DNA of 64,000 nucleotides from a virus: IMG/VR virus record IMGVR_UViG_3300014720_000030, positions 1-64,000 of that record; one strand, given 5' to 3'. Within the stretch, counting starts at the first letter, position 1; each line of letters opens with the position of its first letter. Shown here in pieces: positions 49,270-59,294 of the stretch. The notes under the pieces were generated by a model. It made no database searches, was not told where the DNA came from, and saw only the letters and a program-made list of their open reading frames with translations. Both the position numbers and the translations under genes were made by a program.

Positions 49270-49920
49270 TTATATTGTTGCAGTAGTTGCTCGGTTAACA
49301 GTTAAATTAATAGTTACACTACCACCAGTTTCATTTGCAATCACTGTTATAGTTGCAGTTTTAGTTTCAATTAATTGTGTTTTAGCAACAACTCGGAATT
49401 CAAATCCTGCAACTGCAATGCTTTGTGCATCTTCATTATCTCCAATAAAACGAGGAGTAGTTGGAAGTACTGAATTTTGCAATGCTCTAGTTACTTGAAT
49501 ATTAGCTACACTTGAATCTGATAAAATTGCCGTATAACCTAAAGTTGCATTGCCTCCTCTAAAGTTGCTTGTATTAGGAGCAATAATTGTAGAATCGCCT
49601 GGCGCTGCTAATGTAATTGCGGTATTTCCTACTGTAACAACTGGTATATTAGTTGTTTGTTTTGGCAATGTAATTAGTTTGTATTTAAGCGCTTGAGTTT
49701 CGTCAGCAACTGCTTCTACGATTGGCATATTTTCAATAATAGTTCCGTAATAAGCAGTTCCAAGCGGATGATCTGGATTCCATAATGAATAATCAATTTC
49801 ATCATCTCCTACTGCAAATTGTGTAATACTAAATGCATTACCACCTCGAGCTAAAAGTTCTCGGCCTTTCAACGTTAAAATTGCGTCGACCGTAACGCTT
49901 GAATTATCTAAATATCCCAT
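49270..49920 (-). CDS. Baseplate/tail-fibre-type structural protein (216 aa)
   Basis: Starts 'MGYLDNSSVTVDAILTLKGRELLARG', a recognisable N-terminus of marine phage tail proteins in which a short helix precedes 'FSITQFAVGDDEIDY', the first beta-sheet of a gp8- or collar-like domain. 'DHPLGTAYYGTIIENMPIVEAV' follows. The C-terminal third looks like an Ig-like beta sandwich ('ATITVIANETGGSVTINLTV'). It has an exact late-promoter element 19 nt upstream and AAGGT. By order it occupies the place of T4 gp8/gp9-type proteins, but I do not assert homology. Confidence 0.8.
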   Translation of the reverse strand: MGYLDNSSVTVDAILTLKGRELLARGGNAFSITQFAVGDDEIDYSLWNPDHPLGTAYYGTIIENMPIVEAVADETQALKYKLITLPKQTTNIPVVTVGNTAITLAAPGDSTIIAPNTSNFRGGNATLGYTAILSDSSVANIQVTRALQNSVLPTTPRFIGDNEDAQSIAVAGFEFRVVAKTQLIETKTATITVIANETGGSVTINLTVNRATTATI

Positions 49921-49939
49921 ATGTTTTTACCTTATTTAA

Positions 49940-49948
49940 TATAAATAT
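49940..49948 (-). promoter_or_regulatory. Late-promoter-like element (exact)
   Basis: Coding strand TTGTATATTTATATTAAATAAGG, 19 nt before the ATG at 49920. Confidence 0.6.
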
Positions 49949-49963
49949 ACAATCTATAAATTT

Positions 49964-52900
49964 CTATACTAAAACAAAACTACCTTGTTCACCATTGTTT
50001 TGATAAATTAATTGATTTGGATTTGCCGTTCTCCACTCTACAACAGGTCCGCCATCTACGGTTTGAGTTGAATTGATATTAAAATCAGGCGAAGTAAGTT
50101 TTGCACCAGCATACCGTTGATTTTCAATACCTTGTGGTAAATAATCTTGAAACTCGGCAAAACTTCCGGTAAACTTTTTACTTAATGTTAAAGCATATGA
50201 ACTAGAGCCATATGTACCAGTACCGTAAAACCCAATTACGCCCGAAGATGTTATTGCAGTTGCATCAATCAATTTAAATTCTGAATATGTGCTTGTAATA
50301 TAAATTGGAGCCGTTCCTTCGCTGAGCCAATATGGTGTTGATGCTGTAATATAAGTACTACCAGACCGTACTAAATATTGATGCGAATACGTAACACCAT
50401 CATATTTATCAGCAGTTGATGCAGTCAAATATATTTGCCATTGATCATCATCTTCGGCTGTAAGTGATAATATTGCTCCATCAATTGCACCTAAATATTG
50501 TAAATAATCTCCCGATGTTGTTGGCGCTGTGTCTACAATTGTAGTTGTAAATGAACTATCATATCGTTCTATTTTTGGAAGAATTGAATCTTTGCTACGT
50601 TCAAAAATGTTTGGCTGAATCATGATGCCTGTTAATTTATCAGTTCGCGCCGGTAACAATTGTTCTAATTGCCGGAAAAATGATAAATCAAACATTGTAA
50701 ACATGGAAATATATGCATTGATATCATTTTTATTTTGATATTTTTTCCAATATGATTGTGCTGCTTGAATTAATTTAGGATATGATTTTGAATCAGTTTC
50801 GCCCGGATCACCAATGTATTGATCTAATTCTGCAAATCCTAGTTGTGCAATTATATCTTCATCAATCATGGTCTGCGGAGAAAAATAAACACCTAATTTT
50901 TTGCTATCTAACGGTGCAGTATCAAACTGACTACGTTCTGCTCTAGTTTTTATATCTAATGAGCCAACTAATCGATTTGATTCAATTCTAATTTTATTAT
51001 CATCAAGTGTACCAACTCCTATCGATGGCGCATCATAATAATACGTTTCTTCATATGAATCATATGGGGTGTTTATAGACCAACCCGCAAATGATGCAGA
51101 TATTGTAGATGACTTAGGTTGCACTCCAGTTAAGCTACCCGTTAATGCATGATTGATTTTTTGTGTTAATGGCAATCTAAATACCAATTCATCATATGCA
51201 TCTATATTTGCATTATATGCTCCCGGAGCTTTAACGTGATTATTAAATGCATTATCATTTAATGATGATGACCAAAATCTTAATTCTTGTAATTGACCAA
51301 CAAATCTACTAGCACCTGCAGAAGTTCCGCCTAATGTAAGTGTACTCGATCCAGCAAATGATGCAGTAGCTGAAGCTGATACTGCAGCTACAACTTTGCC
51401 ATATTTAGATTTTTTTGTAATTAAATCTAAATTAGTACCATTTGTTCGCAATACGGTAGAAACCCATTCGTCATTGTATAATTCAATTAATCCCGAAGAT
51501 GTGCCATTAATTTTCATGACACCCTTGTTACCACTATTAAACTCCATTGTAACCGCATTAGCACCTATGTTAAACAGGTTCATAGTAGTTGGTATCAAAG
51601 GATTAGTTGCAATATTATCTGGTCTAAAACGAAGTTCAACCGCGTTAATTGACTGCGAATAATTTACAGTAACCGTTCCTGCTGCATTGCCACTTAAATC
51701 TAATGCATAATCAAAATTGTATTTTTCATATACAGGAGCTCGATCTAATCTTGGTCCACCATATTCGTTGATACTTATAAATGATTGTGGAATTCCGTAA
51801 CATGCAAGTAGTGCTTGTACGCTGCGTTTAGTTCCTTTTGATTTTAATAATAATGGCAAGTTATTAACAATCCTACGCCATATAGCATATGTTATATTTT
51901 GTCCAGAAACTGACGGATCTCCAACGGTATTTGATCCAGTTAACGGAACTCCAGCTTCTGATGTTCCCAGTACATACTGCCATAATTCTTGCGATTGATT
52001 TCCATTAGTTAAATTCCATCCGAATTGTTTTGCAACTGAATATAATAATTCATTAGGCATACCCAATTTAGGATTCTCTTCTCGTTTATTAACTAATGAT
52101 ATATTACGGATATATGTATGCAATATATCAAAATGTTGACCTAACATATGAGTAAATGTAATCAAATCAACATTTGCCGAATCATTTCGTATAAATTCTG
52201 GTATAACATAGTATAAAGAATTTATATTTTCAACATCATAAAATGAAGCTGAATCGTATAGTCCGTTATACCAATTATTGAATATACTACTAGTAGTTGA
52301 AACTAATGCGTATGGTTTTGTTGCATTTAATTTTGGTACTGGACTAACATAGCTACCAGTTAATCTACTAACATTAGCTAATTCTAATGGCAATGTATAC
52401 GTAGTTAATTTTGATGATGATTCATAGTATAGAAATTTTTCAAAATCATCAAATCCACTAATTAATGAAGTTTTTAAATTAAAAAAGTCTTGTGAATTAG
52501 TAGTAGCAACACTGCCAGATAATGATGCTACTGCTGAACTTTGACTAGTATATTGTTCTAATAGTTGTAATTTATATTTAAAGTTTTCTAAACGTTCTGT
52601 TGCAGAACTATAAAAAACAAAGTTATTGAAGTCCGAATAATCAATATTTAATTTAACTCCAGATAAACTTCCTGAAAAATATGCATCTACAATTTGTTGC
52701 GATGTTTGAACCGATGAACCTAATATATCTGTCCAAGTTCTATAATCAGTTCCTGCTGAAGTTTGTTGTGGAGAAAATGCTTGCCAATTTGGTCCAGCTA
52801 AAGAATTAAATTGTTTTTTATTAACCTTAGGTTGAATTGCAACTCGGTCAATATATGTAGGTTTTTGTTCTTCTACAACCCAACACTTAAAATCTACTGC

Positions 52901-53536
52901 AATATCTTGCGATAATGGGTCATGAAGTTTAACGTATAGATATTCCCCAATTACTACACTATTAACAAATAATGCGCAGTTATTTCTACTAAAATTTAAT
53001 AGATATGGTTTATAATACTGTTGTGTTGTTTGATTTACAGTTTGAATATAATTGGTAATCTGCTGTAAAAATTCTAGGTCGGTATCATCAATTGCACGAA
53101 GCCGTATCTCGGTACGATCTGGAGATATTTCATCTATTCGTAGATGCTGTCGCTCATAACTACCAATTAAATTTTTAAAGAAATTAAATGCAATACGGAA
53201 ATTGCCTGCCGTTAATTTTAATTTTTCAAACTCAGAATATAAATCAATACCAATTGCAGTATTAATTGGTATTATTGCATTAGTAGCTTTGTCTTTAAAT
53301 TCAGGTATTTTTGTTTGAAATTGAATTTTATGATTTCCTGTTAACCAAGTATCATTAGAATATACATGAAATTCAATTCGATTATCATCGGACACATTAA
53401 TAATATCCGTATTTAGATATACTGGCTCTACAAGATCATATGCTGCAAATTCAGATTTAGTTCGAACAATACGTTCACCAGAAACGGATTGTATTGCCGA
53501 TTTAATTTGTTCTATATTTTTATACTGGGTTAACAT
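49964..53536 (-). CDS. Very large baseplate/wedge-position protein (1190 aa)
   Basis: The longest structural protein in the window, in the slot of T4 gp7 (1032 aa), after gp25 and gp6. Residues ~570-620 hold 'LLLKSKGTKRSVQALLACYGIP', a helix-turn pattern also seen in P2 gpI-type tail proteins. Around 650-790 is a LamG-like beta sandwich ('GVMKINGTSSGLIELYNDEWVSTVLRTNG', 'RFVGQLQELRFWSSSLND', in outline). The rest is mixed alpha/beta with Ser/Thr-rich linkers. It stops with TAG. The start overlaps the previous gene by 17 nt. It probably links the wedge to peripheral fibres. Homology to gp7 itself is not shown by the sequence. Confidence 0.82.
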   Translation of the reverse strand: MLTQYKNIEQIKSAIQSVSGERIVRTKSEFAAYDLVEPVYLNTDIINVSDDNRIEFHVYSNDTWLTGNHKIQFQTKIPEFKDKATNAIIPINTAIGIDLYSEFEKLKLTAGNFRIAFNFFKNLIGSYERQHLRIDEISPDRTEIRLRAIDDTDLEFLQQITNYIQTVNQTTQQYYKPYLLNFSRNNCALFVNSVVIGEYLYVKLHDPLSQDIAVDFKCWVVEEQKPTYIDRVAIQPKVNKKQFNSLAGPNWQAFSPQQTSAGTDYRTWTDILGSSVQTSQQIVDAYFSGSLSGVKLNIDYSDFNNFVFYSSATERLENFKYKLQLLEQYTSQSSAVASLSGSVATTNSQDFFNLKTSLISGFDDFEKFLYYESSSKLTTYTLPLELANVSRLTGSYVSPVPKLNATKPYALVSTTSSIFNNWYNGLYDSASFYDVENINSLYYVIPEFIRNDSANVDLITFTHMLGQHFDILHTYIRNISLVNKREENPKLGMPNELLYSVAKQFGWNLTNGNQSQELWQYVLGTSEAGVPLTGSNTVGDPSVSGQNITYAIWRRIVNNLPLLLKSKGTKRSVQALLACYGIPQSFISINEYGGPRLDRAPVYEKYNFDYALDLSGNAAGTVTVNYSQSINAVELRFRPDNIATNPLIPTTMNLFNIGANAVTMEFNSGNKGVMKINGTSSGLIELYNDEWVSTVLRTNGTNLDLITKKSKYGKVVAAVSASATASFAGSSTLTLGGTSAGASRFVGQLQELRFWSSSLNDNAFNNHVKAPGAYNANIDAYDELVFRLPLTQKINHALTGSLTGVQPKSSTISASFAGWSINTPYDSYEETYYYDAPSIGVGTLDDNKIRIESNRLVGSLDIKTRAERSQFDTAPLDSKKLGVYFSPQTMIDEDIIAQLGFAELDQYIGDPGETDSKSYPKLIQAAQSYWKKYQNKNDINAYISMFTMFDLSFFRQLEQLLPARTDKLTGIMIQPNIFERSKDSILPKIERYDSSFTTTIVDTAPTTSGDYLQYLGAIDGAILSLTAEDDDQWQIYLTASTADKYDGVTYSHQYLVRSGSTYITASTPYWLSEGTAPIYITSTYSEFKLIDATAITSSGVIGFYGTGTYGSSSYALTLSKKFTGSFAEFQDYLPQGIENQRYAGAKLTSPDFNINSTQTVDGGPVVEWRTANPNQLIYQNNGEQGSFVLV

Positions 53537-54374
53537 TTAACTCCTGATTCCAAAGATCTACATTTTTATTTGCATCTGTAATAACCCAATATGACTGTAA
53601 TGCATTTATTGTGTGAAATTGCGTATCATTATTTTGTCCGGCTTTCGCTCCGATGCTAAAGCTATCTCCAATTTCAAATTCTGAATTAGGAATAACGATG
53701 TCAACTTCTAAATCTTGAACTTCATATTGATTTATAGATCCTGGCGTATTAGGTACAAATGTTGAAGTATTTTCAAATGTACGATATTCCCTATCTAAGC
53801 CTTGTTCGCTTGCTTTAATTATAGAAAAATACGCAGTACCATGGCCAGACGGTGCATCATATCGATGTTGCAATTTGATTCTAAATCGAAGATCGACGTC
53901 TAAATTTTTAATTTCTTTTGAAATTGTATATCTGTTTGTATATTGTTGCGATAATCCATCTTGTACATCATCCATTAAAATACCAGAATAATCTGTACCT
54001 TCTAAAATTAGTCTGTTTTCACTTGGACGATATCTTGCAAACACCGGATCTGGTAATGCTAGATCTACATTTAAATCTAAATCAAGTGACGCATTATCAA
54101 ATTTAATACTAACAGGGAAACTATAGTAAGTAAACTGAGTATCTATTACTTTAAGTATAGATGCATTAGTAATTCTTTGTGTAGTTGGTTCTATAATCAA
54201 TAATTGGTTTTTTTCTATACCCTCCTGTAAATTTATATTACCATTTTCATCTCGAATTACAACAGAATTATTATTAGAAAGTTTAGTTAAACCATCACGT
54301 TGATATTCCGTTTGACGTTTAGCCGCAAAATCGTCTAATTTTGATAACGCAGATGTATTTAATTGTATATTCAT
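53520..54374 (-). CDS. Baseplate-region structural protein (284 aa)
   Basis: Unrecognised. The N-terminal ~25 residues are helical ('SALSKLDDFAAKRQTEYQRDG' in outline), and the remainder is beta-rich with many Asp/Asn/Ile strands ('LDLDLNVDLALPDPVFARY', 'VDLRFRIKLQHRYDA'). The start codon overlaps the upstream stop (TAATG) and the stop overlaps the next start, so it is translated within a tight series from gp6. I infer a wedge or peripheral baseplate component from position alone. Confidence 0.8.
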   Translation of the reverse strand: MNIQLNTSALSKLDDFAAKRQTEYQRDGLTKLSNNNSVVIRDENGNINLQEGIEKNQLLIIEPTTQRITNASILKVIDTQFTYYSFPVSIKFDNASLDLDLNVDLALPDPVFARYRPSENRLILEGTDYSGILMDDVQDGLSQQYTNRYTISKEIKNLDVDLRFRIKLQHRYDAPSGHGTAYFSIIKASEQGLDREYRTFENTSTFVPNTPGSINQYEVQDLEVDIVIPNSEFEIGDSFSIGAKAGQNNDTQFHTINALQSYWVITDANKNVDLWNQELNVNPV

Positions 54375-55489
54375 TATCTAGTTACTTTGAAATATATTTG
54401 ATCATCTATATATTGTTCTGTAAATCCATCTACTAATTTTAAATTTATTCGATAATAACGCTCTGGCATTAAACCGTTCATATCCATGTAAATAAAATTA
54501 CTAGTACTATCACAACTTACTTTAGTATAAATATTATCGTAAGGAATTATGACTTCATCTGTAGCTGCATCAGAAACTGAATAATATGATGATGTTGGCA
54601 GAAATTTTACGGTTTGAATTGGAAATAAATTTGTTGCAGATTTTTGCGGATATTTATCTCGTGCGTAAATTCGTATTTTTGAAATTTCTGTGTCTTTATA
54701 AGTTGGTTTAATCTTTGTATATACCTCATACGAATCTAAATTAACGGATGTTAATGATCCGGTTGTAAACGTAGTATTATTAAAATACATTGTTAGTTTA
54801 GGCACATAAATTGTATGAGTTTCTCTACTAAAAAATCTTACATAGCCAGCAACATTATTATTTGTTTCATCTGCATCCGAAAATTGAAGCAAAAATCCGT
54901 AATTCGGAATTGATATTCCGTTGCTGCCACTTAACCAAATTTTAACTGCATCAGTTACATCGAGATTTAAATCACTTGTACGATAAGAAAATGATTCAGA
55001 TGCAATTAATGATAATGTATTTCCTGAACCAGAATAATACAAATAATTTCCTCCTGCCCCTGACCCAGAAATATACAAACTACTAGAATTAATATTGACG
55101 TATTGACTACCCGATATCCATGTAGATCCAGATGCCGATCCAGACCACGTTGCACCATCAATATTTAATGCAGCTAAATATCCTGTACCATTAACCCAAT
55201 CTTGACCCAACATCTTTGCGTTAATGATATAATCAGACGGCAAATTTTTTGCATGAGATGTATATAAATTTAATATGAATTTACAATCATTAACCGTTTT
55301 AGAATATTTTGATAATGATGCTGAAATTTCAGTCATATCAAATTTGACAATACTTCTAGATTTTAATAACGTATCACCTTGTGCATCTAAACGTTTTCCT
55401 ACTTCTAGTATTTCATCTAGTCCTGTATTATAATCAGGGTACCGTTCATACAACGTTGTGTCTTTTGATGCATAAAATATTCTAAACAT
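54374..55489 (-). CDS. DNRLRE-like beta-sandwich structural protein (371 aa)
   Basis: The N-terminus 'FYASKDTTLYERYPDYNTGLDEILEVGK' (in outline) followed by 'SRSIVKFDM' matches the DNRLRE pattern (D-T-x-V/L ... N-x-G ... L-x-V-G ... R-x-x-V-x-F-D). This is a beta-sandwich domain known from secreted cell-surface proteins and some phage tails. 'WSGSASGSTWISGSQY' and later strands continue the beta fold. The C-terminal third ('YRINLKLVDGFTEQYIDDQIYFKV') looks Ig-like. It lies between gp6 and the 284-aa gene. It may bind host-surface glycans, but this is an inference from the fold class. Confidence 0.78.
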   Translation of the reverse strand: MFRIFYASKDTTLYERYPDYNTGLDEILEVGKRLDAQGDTLLKSRSIVKFDMTEISASLSKYSKTVNDCKFILNLYTSHAKNLPSDYIINAKMLGQDWVNGTGYLAALNIDGATWSGSASGSTWISGSQYVNINSSSLYISGSGAGGNYLYYSGSGNTLSLIASESFSYRTSDLNLDVTDAVKIWLSGSNGISIPNYGFLLQFSDADETNNNVAGYVRFFSRETHTIYVPKLTMYFNNTTFTTGSLTSVNLDSYEVYTKIKPTYKDTEISKIRIYARDKYPQKSATNLFPIQTVKFLPTSSYYSVSDAATDEVIIPYDNIYTKVSCDSTSNFIYMDMNGLMPERYYRINLKLVDGFTEQYIDDQIYFKVTR

Positions 55490-55497
55490 TTTAATCC

Positions 55498-57378
55498 TTA
55501 ATAATTAACTACTCGGCCACGTATATCTTGATTAGGAAACTTAACTTCAAACATACTAGGATCCAATGACGGATAAATTATTCCATTTTTTGTAGCCGAT
55601 GCTAAATCATATGCATTGCCAGAATAATTTAAATCAGAATCATATAAATTTTTAAATGAAACATTAACTACTGACTGAACTCCTTTTACGTTTGCTATTA
55701 AATTTGCAACATCTGATTTTATAATAGGTTGATTTATTTGCCAACGATCAACGTTAAAATACGCTCTAAGATCACTAATACATTTCAACAATACTTCATT
55801 GCTATTATAATTTGTTAATACTGATATTTCAAAATCAATACCAACGTTAATAATAAATGCATCTTTAATATTTACCGCATCTGTTAAAATTCGATAATAA
55901 TTTAAATATGTTTTTAAATTTTGCTTGATTGCATCATTAACTGCAGTAAGTTGTTTATTTTTATTATAGCCCAAAATATACATATTCATTGCATACGGAT
56001 TTAAAATTCTGTTTTTTTCTAAATCCTGTTGAGAAATTTGATCATCGGGAACTATATATGCCTTAGCAACGCTTCCAAACTTTGCCGGCATTGAATATGT
56101 TCGAATTATATAATCGTCTCGGGTTACTAAACGATTTTGTGTAGCAAAATTAGCCAATGCGTTATTCTTAATATCATCTAACGTGTCTGCCGTTTTTGCA
56201 CCAACAGCTGGATTCACGTTTGTTACAGCTAATGATGATTTTATAAGATTTACAATGTTTATGTTGTTTGTAGAATTAATATCCTCAACATACTCTATTC
56301 CGATAATATTAGTCAATGTATTTGCATCTACATTATCTTCAATTCCATTACCAACTGTATATGTAATTGTTAGCGTTGTGTTAGATGGCGCTTGTCCGTA
56401 TGTTCGAGTATATAAAAAATTAGATGGATCAATATCTATATTAACATTTCTTCGAAGCGTAGATAATCCATTTCCTACGTTAGACGGATTTGGAACAATT
56501 TCTTCATCGTTATTATCAGAAACACCTGCACCAAATTGAATTTCTAATTTATTATCTGCACGTAATCTACTAACAAATCGTTTTGCAGTTTTACGTAATT
56601 TTAATAAACTAGGAGCAGATGAACGATATGATGCAAAGTCTGGATCATTTTCTAGTAAATTTGGTACTTCTTCAAATATCGTATCTTGTGCTAAATATGA
56701 AACTTCATACCAATTATCTCCGTCTGATTCAGTAACCGAAACTATTTCAATAACATTTAAATCTGACAATACTACCTTGTCATAAGGTATAGGAGCGCCA
56801 AATGTAAAAGTAGCTGTTTTAATTTCACCCGAAACAGCAGGTACTTGTTTTTTTAACAAATAATACGTTGGTAATTTTGTAGCATTATTACTTTCATATA
56901 TGGTTATTTCAGTTGGATCATATGATGATGAAAATCCAAATTCTACTGATTCTAAGGTTCTAAATACTGAATTTGATGTTGTATGTTTAACTCGCATTCC
57001 TGGTTTAATTGATAATGCATAATTAAAATCGGGTCGTACGGAAGTACCTGTTCCTATTGCAGGAACCAATTGATATACATCTAATACTACATGTGCAGGA
57101 ATTGAATTTTTTGGTTGATACCCCAATGTTTTTGCAATATCATATATATTACCTCGTTCTGTCGCATATTGCAACATCGATTCTTTTAAATTGTTATCAG
57201 TATAATATGAAAGAACATCGCCTACATATGATGCCATATTAATAAACAATGTTCCTGGCGACGATTCATTGAAGTTAGTATATGTAGTAGGAAAGTATTG
57301 TTTAGCAAAATCAATTAAATTTTGCCGAAATTGTCCAAAATCTTTTCCTAAATATGAAACATCTTTATTATTTTCCAT
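55498..57378 (-). CDS. Baseplate wedge protein, gp6-like (baseplate J family)
   Basis: A 626-aa protein (T4 gp6 is 660 aa). The N-terminal signature 'YFPTTYTNFNESSPGTLFINMASYVGDVLSYYTDNNLKE' spans about 29-67 (quoted in outline: FNESSPG, MASYVGD, DNNLKE). It is the gp6/J hallmark of membrane-like helices around an acidic turn. 'ERGNIYDIAKTLGYQP' follows. The C-terminal half has the J-type 'NALANFATQNRLVTRDDYIIRTYSM' (about 405-430) and 'LLKCISDLRAYFNVDRWQINQPI'. Two gp6 chains and one gp7 make the wedge core in T4. It is preceded by gp25, the expected neighbour. Confidence 0.93.
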   Translation of the reverse strand: MENNKDVSYLGKDFGQFRQNLIDFAKQYFPTTYTNFNESSPGTLFINMASYVGDVLSYYTDNNLKESMLQYATERGNIYDIAKTLGYQPKNSIPAHVVLDVYQLVPAIGTGTSVRPDFNYALSIKPGMRVKHTTSNSVFRTLESVEFGFSSSYDPTEITIYESNNATKLPTYYLLKKQVPAVSGEIKTATFTFGAPIPYDKVVLSDLNVIEIVSVTESDGDNWYEVSYLAQDTIFEEVPNLLENDPDFASYRSSAPSLLKLRKTAKRFVSRLRADNKLEIQFGAGVSDNNDEEIVPNPSNVGNGLSTLRRNVNIDIDPSNFLYTRTYGQAPSNTTLTITYTVGNGIEDNVDANTLTNIIGIEYVEDINSTNNINIVNLIKSSLAVTNVNPAVGAKTADTLDDIKNNALANFATQNRLVTRDDYIIRTYSMPAKFGSVAKAYIVPDDQISQQDLEKNRILNPYAMNMYILGYNKNKQLTAVNDAIKQNLKTYLNYYRILTDAVNIKDAFIINVGIDFEISVLTNYNSNEVLLKCISDLRAYFNVDRWQINQPIIKSDVANLIANVKGVQSVVNVSFKNLYDSDLNYSGNAYDLASATKNGIIYPSLDPSMFEVKFPNQDIRGRVVNY

Positions 57379-57400
57379 TTATTGTCCTACTTAATATACG

Positions 57401-57862
57401 TTAGTTGCCACCAACTATTTGATTATTTTGAATAATTACAGTACCAGTATTAGTTGCTGATATAACTAGTTCTGCAGCAACTTCTACAACATTAACATTG
57501 AATTGAATTTTTACTACAACATCATATGTTAATTGCGGATTATCTTCAGGTGTAGTGACATCAATTGATGTAATTTCTATTAATCCAACTACAAAATACG
57601 TACTTACTGCACTACGTATTTCTTCATCAATATCTTGTTTAATGAACGAATTATTTGGTTCAAACAATATACGTAACAAATTGGTACCGAAACTAGGATT
57701 ACCAACAATTTCACCCGGCATTGTTAACAATAAAAATTTTAAATCGTTGATTGTTTGATCTAAAGTTTTATTTGTAGAAGTAAATATATTTTGTGTAGAA
57801 ATGCCTAAACCATACGGTGTATTTTTAGTAATAGTTGCAGGATTAACTACTAAATATGGCAC
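57401..57862 (-). CDS. Baseplate wedge protein, gp25-like
   Basis: A 153-aa GPW/gp25-family protein (T4 gp25 is 132 aa). Recognisable are 'TPYGLGISTQNIFTSTN' at the N-terminus, 'LKFLLLTMPGEIVGNPSFGTNLLRILFEP' in sense (about 42-70; the conserved 'EIR..PSFGt.L...lFEp'), and a C-terminal series of beta strands ending with 'GTVIIQNNQ'. gp25 connects the sheath's first ring to gp6. The stop is 22 nt before the gp6 start. Confidence 0.93.
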   Translation of the reverse strand: MPYLVVNPATITKNTPYGLGISTQNIFTSTNKTLDQTINDLKFLLLTMPGEIVGNPSFGTNLLRILFEPNNSFIKQDIDEEIRSAVSTYFVVGLIEITSIDVTTPEDNPQLTYDVVVKIQFNVNVVEVAAELVISATNTGTVIIQNNQIVGGN

Positions 57863-57863
57863 G

Positions 57864-58367
57864 TTATTTTCCTTTTTTATTGTTAATGGCTTTCATTAAA
57901 GCCGAATAATCTCGAGTCATTGCTTGTTGAACTTCTTGCGGTACTTCAAATACCTTACCCGTTTCAGGATCTTCCATTACTTTAGGTGCAGCAGGGGCAA
58001 CACCTATTGCCTCTTTCATGTTTTGTCGCATTGCACCAAAATTAACTGCATCGCGTGATGTCATTCGAATTTCTTCCATTCCTTCATTCATTATATCTCG
58101 AAAACTATTTAATGCTAATGGTTGATCTTCCGTTAATGCATCAGTTTCATTAAGTACGTTAGCCCATTTATTATCATTAAACTGAACTGTTTTACGTTTC
58201 GGCGATGGTGGTAGATTTTTATGACTAGGCATATTAGTTGTTTTTGCTGGTTGTTTCATCTCCGTAATTGTAGATTGTAAACCCTCACGAAGAATTTCAG
58301 TTAATTCTTCTTTTATAACTTCTCGTACGGCAGTTTTAAGTGCTTTTACTAATGTTTTTGAATCCAT
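57864..58367 (-). CDS. Charged hypothetical protein in baseplate operon (167 aa)
   Basis: Starts 'MDSKTLVKALKTAVREVIKEELTEILREG', an amphipathic helix with several [LI]-x-E sites (Ile-Lys-Glu, Leu-Thr-Glu, Leu-Arg-Glu in sense). A Pro/Lys-rich linker follows ('PPSPKRKTVQFND'), then another helical part. No recognised fold. An exact late-promoter element lies 13 nt before the ATG. It ends 1 nt before gp25. Small helical proteins like this appear next to gp25 in other marine phages, but I cannot name a function. Confidence 0.78.
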   Translation of the reverse strand: MDSKTLVKALKTAVREVIKEELTEILREGLQSTITEMKQPAKTTNMPSHKNLPPSPKRKTVQFNDNKWANVLNETDALTEDQPLALNSFRDIMNEGMEEIRMTSRDAVNFGAMRQNMKEAIGVAPAAPKVMEDPETGKVFEVPQEVQQAMTRDYSALMKAINNKKGK

Positions 58368-58380
58368 ATGACTTCTTTTA

Positions 58381-58389
58381 TATAAATAT
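58381..58389 (-). promoter_or_regulatory. Late-promoter-like element (exact)
   Basis: Coding strand CTAATATTTATATAAAAGAAG, 13 nt before the ATG at 58367. Confidence 0.6.
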
Positions 58390-58394
58390 TAGGT

Positions 58395-59240
58395 TTAGTA
58401 ATTTATGCCTAACGGCCATTCTGTATCAGATAATTTCGGTCCGTAAAATATTAAATTTTCTGTATCAATATAATAATCACCCAATTTACCAATATCTGCT
58501 GTTGGTCTTCCGGTTTGTTGAAATACTGTACTCGGAGCTTCTTGTAAATTACTTAATACATTTAATTGTCTAGTAATTAAAGTTTGAATTGTATTAGCTC
58601 TATCAAGTAAATCTTGTTCCGACACATTAATGTCTCGATAAAAATCTGATGGAAATAAATCGTTGTATGTATTTATGTCGACTGGGGCTGAGGTATCAAT
58701 TGTAGGCATTGTAATATCAGGTACATCCCCATTACATGCACTGCTTAATTTTTTCAATGCTTCTTGAATTGGCGGCATTACTACCGGCGGCAATTTATTA
58801 ATTAATGTTGGAGGATATTCTGCTAATTGATTAATACATGTTAATGCATTCGAAATAGTTGCATTTTGAATTTCTTGTAATTGTTGTGCAATAAACAATG
58901 GAGCCGTAACTGGATTTGACAATTGTGCAGCTGTAATTGCAGTCTTTATACCTTGCGCAACGTTAACCACAGTTTTTACCGTATTAACTACTTGTTGAAC
59001 TTTAGGTATAGTTTGCTGTACTTGTTGAATTTGTTGTTGAATTGCTTCTAAATCTCGTTTAAGTTTTTTGATTTTAGGATCATCACACTTACATTTTATT
59101 GGGATCTGAATCGAATCTTGTACTACTTTTAAGGATTGATCAATCAACTTATCCGCCTCCTTTAAACCTAATTCAACTAGTTGATTAGTTAATTTACCAG
59201 CTAATTTAGGTATTTCATCTAATGGTGGTACTATTGCCAT
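58395..59240 (-). CDS. Baseplate-operon structural protein with coiled coil (281 aa)
   Basis: Helical N-terminal part with 'KCKCDDPKIKKLKRDLEAIQ' (C-x-C at about 49-51), then a Gln/Val coiled coil (about 65-100). Two Ala/Pro-rich hydrophobic stretches follow ('AITAAQLSNPVTAPLFIAQQL', 'PPVVMPPIQEALKKL'), which look like helices rather than membrane spans. The C-terminal ~35 residues ('GKLGDYYIDTENLIFYGPKL' in outline) match the short 'GDxYID...LYGP' repeat that caps many phage fibres. It lies directly after the spike gene. It may be a spike- or fibre-associated protein; the role is inferred. Confidence 0.8.
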   Translation of the reverse strand: MAIVPPLDEIPKLAGKLTNQLVELGLKEADKLIDQSLKVVQDSIQIPIKCKCDDPKIKKLKRDLEAIQQQIQQVQQTIPKVQQVVNTVKTVVNVAQGIKTAITAAQLSNPVTAPLFIAQQLQEIQNATISNALTCINQLAEYPPTLINKLPPVVMPPIQEALKKLSSACNGDVPDITMPTIDTSAPVDINTYNDLFPSDFYRDINVSEQDLLDRANTIQTLITRQLNVLSNLQEAPSTVFQQTGRPTADIGKLGDYYIDTENLIFYGPKLSDTEWPLGINY

Positions 59241-59252
59241 ATTTTACTTTTA

Positions 59253-59294
59253 TTTTCTAGGATTAAACTACACTGTTATTTTTCTAGGATTAAA
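59253..59294 (-). repeat. 15-bp direct repeat (27-bp period) across the spike stop codon
   Basis: Plus-strand TTTTCTAGGATTAAA occurs at 59253-59267 and again at 59280-59294. The copy inside the gene encodes FNPRK, and the same peptide is encoded again just after the TAG stop, ending at TAA. Confidence 0.8.
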
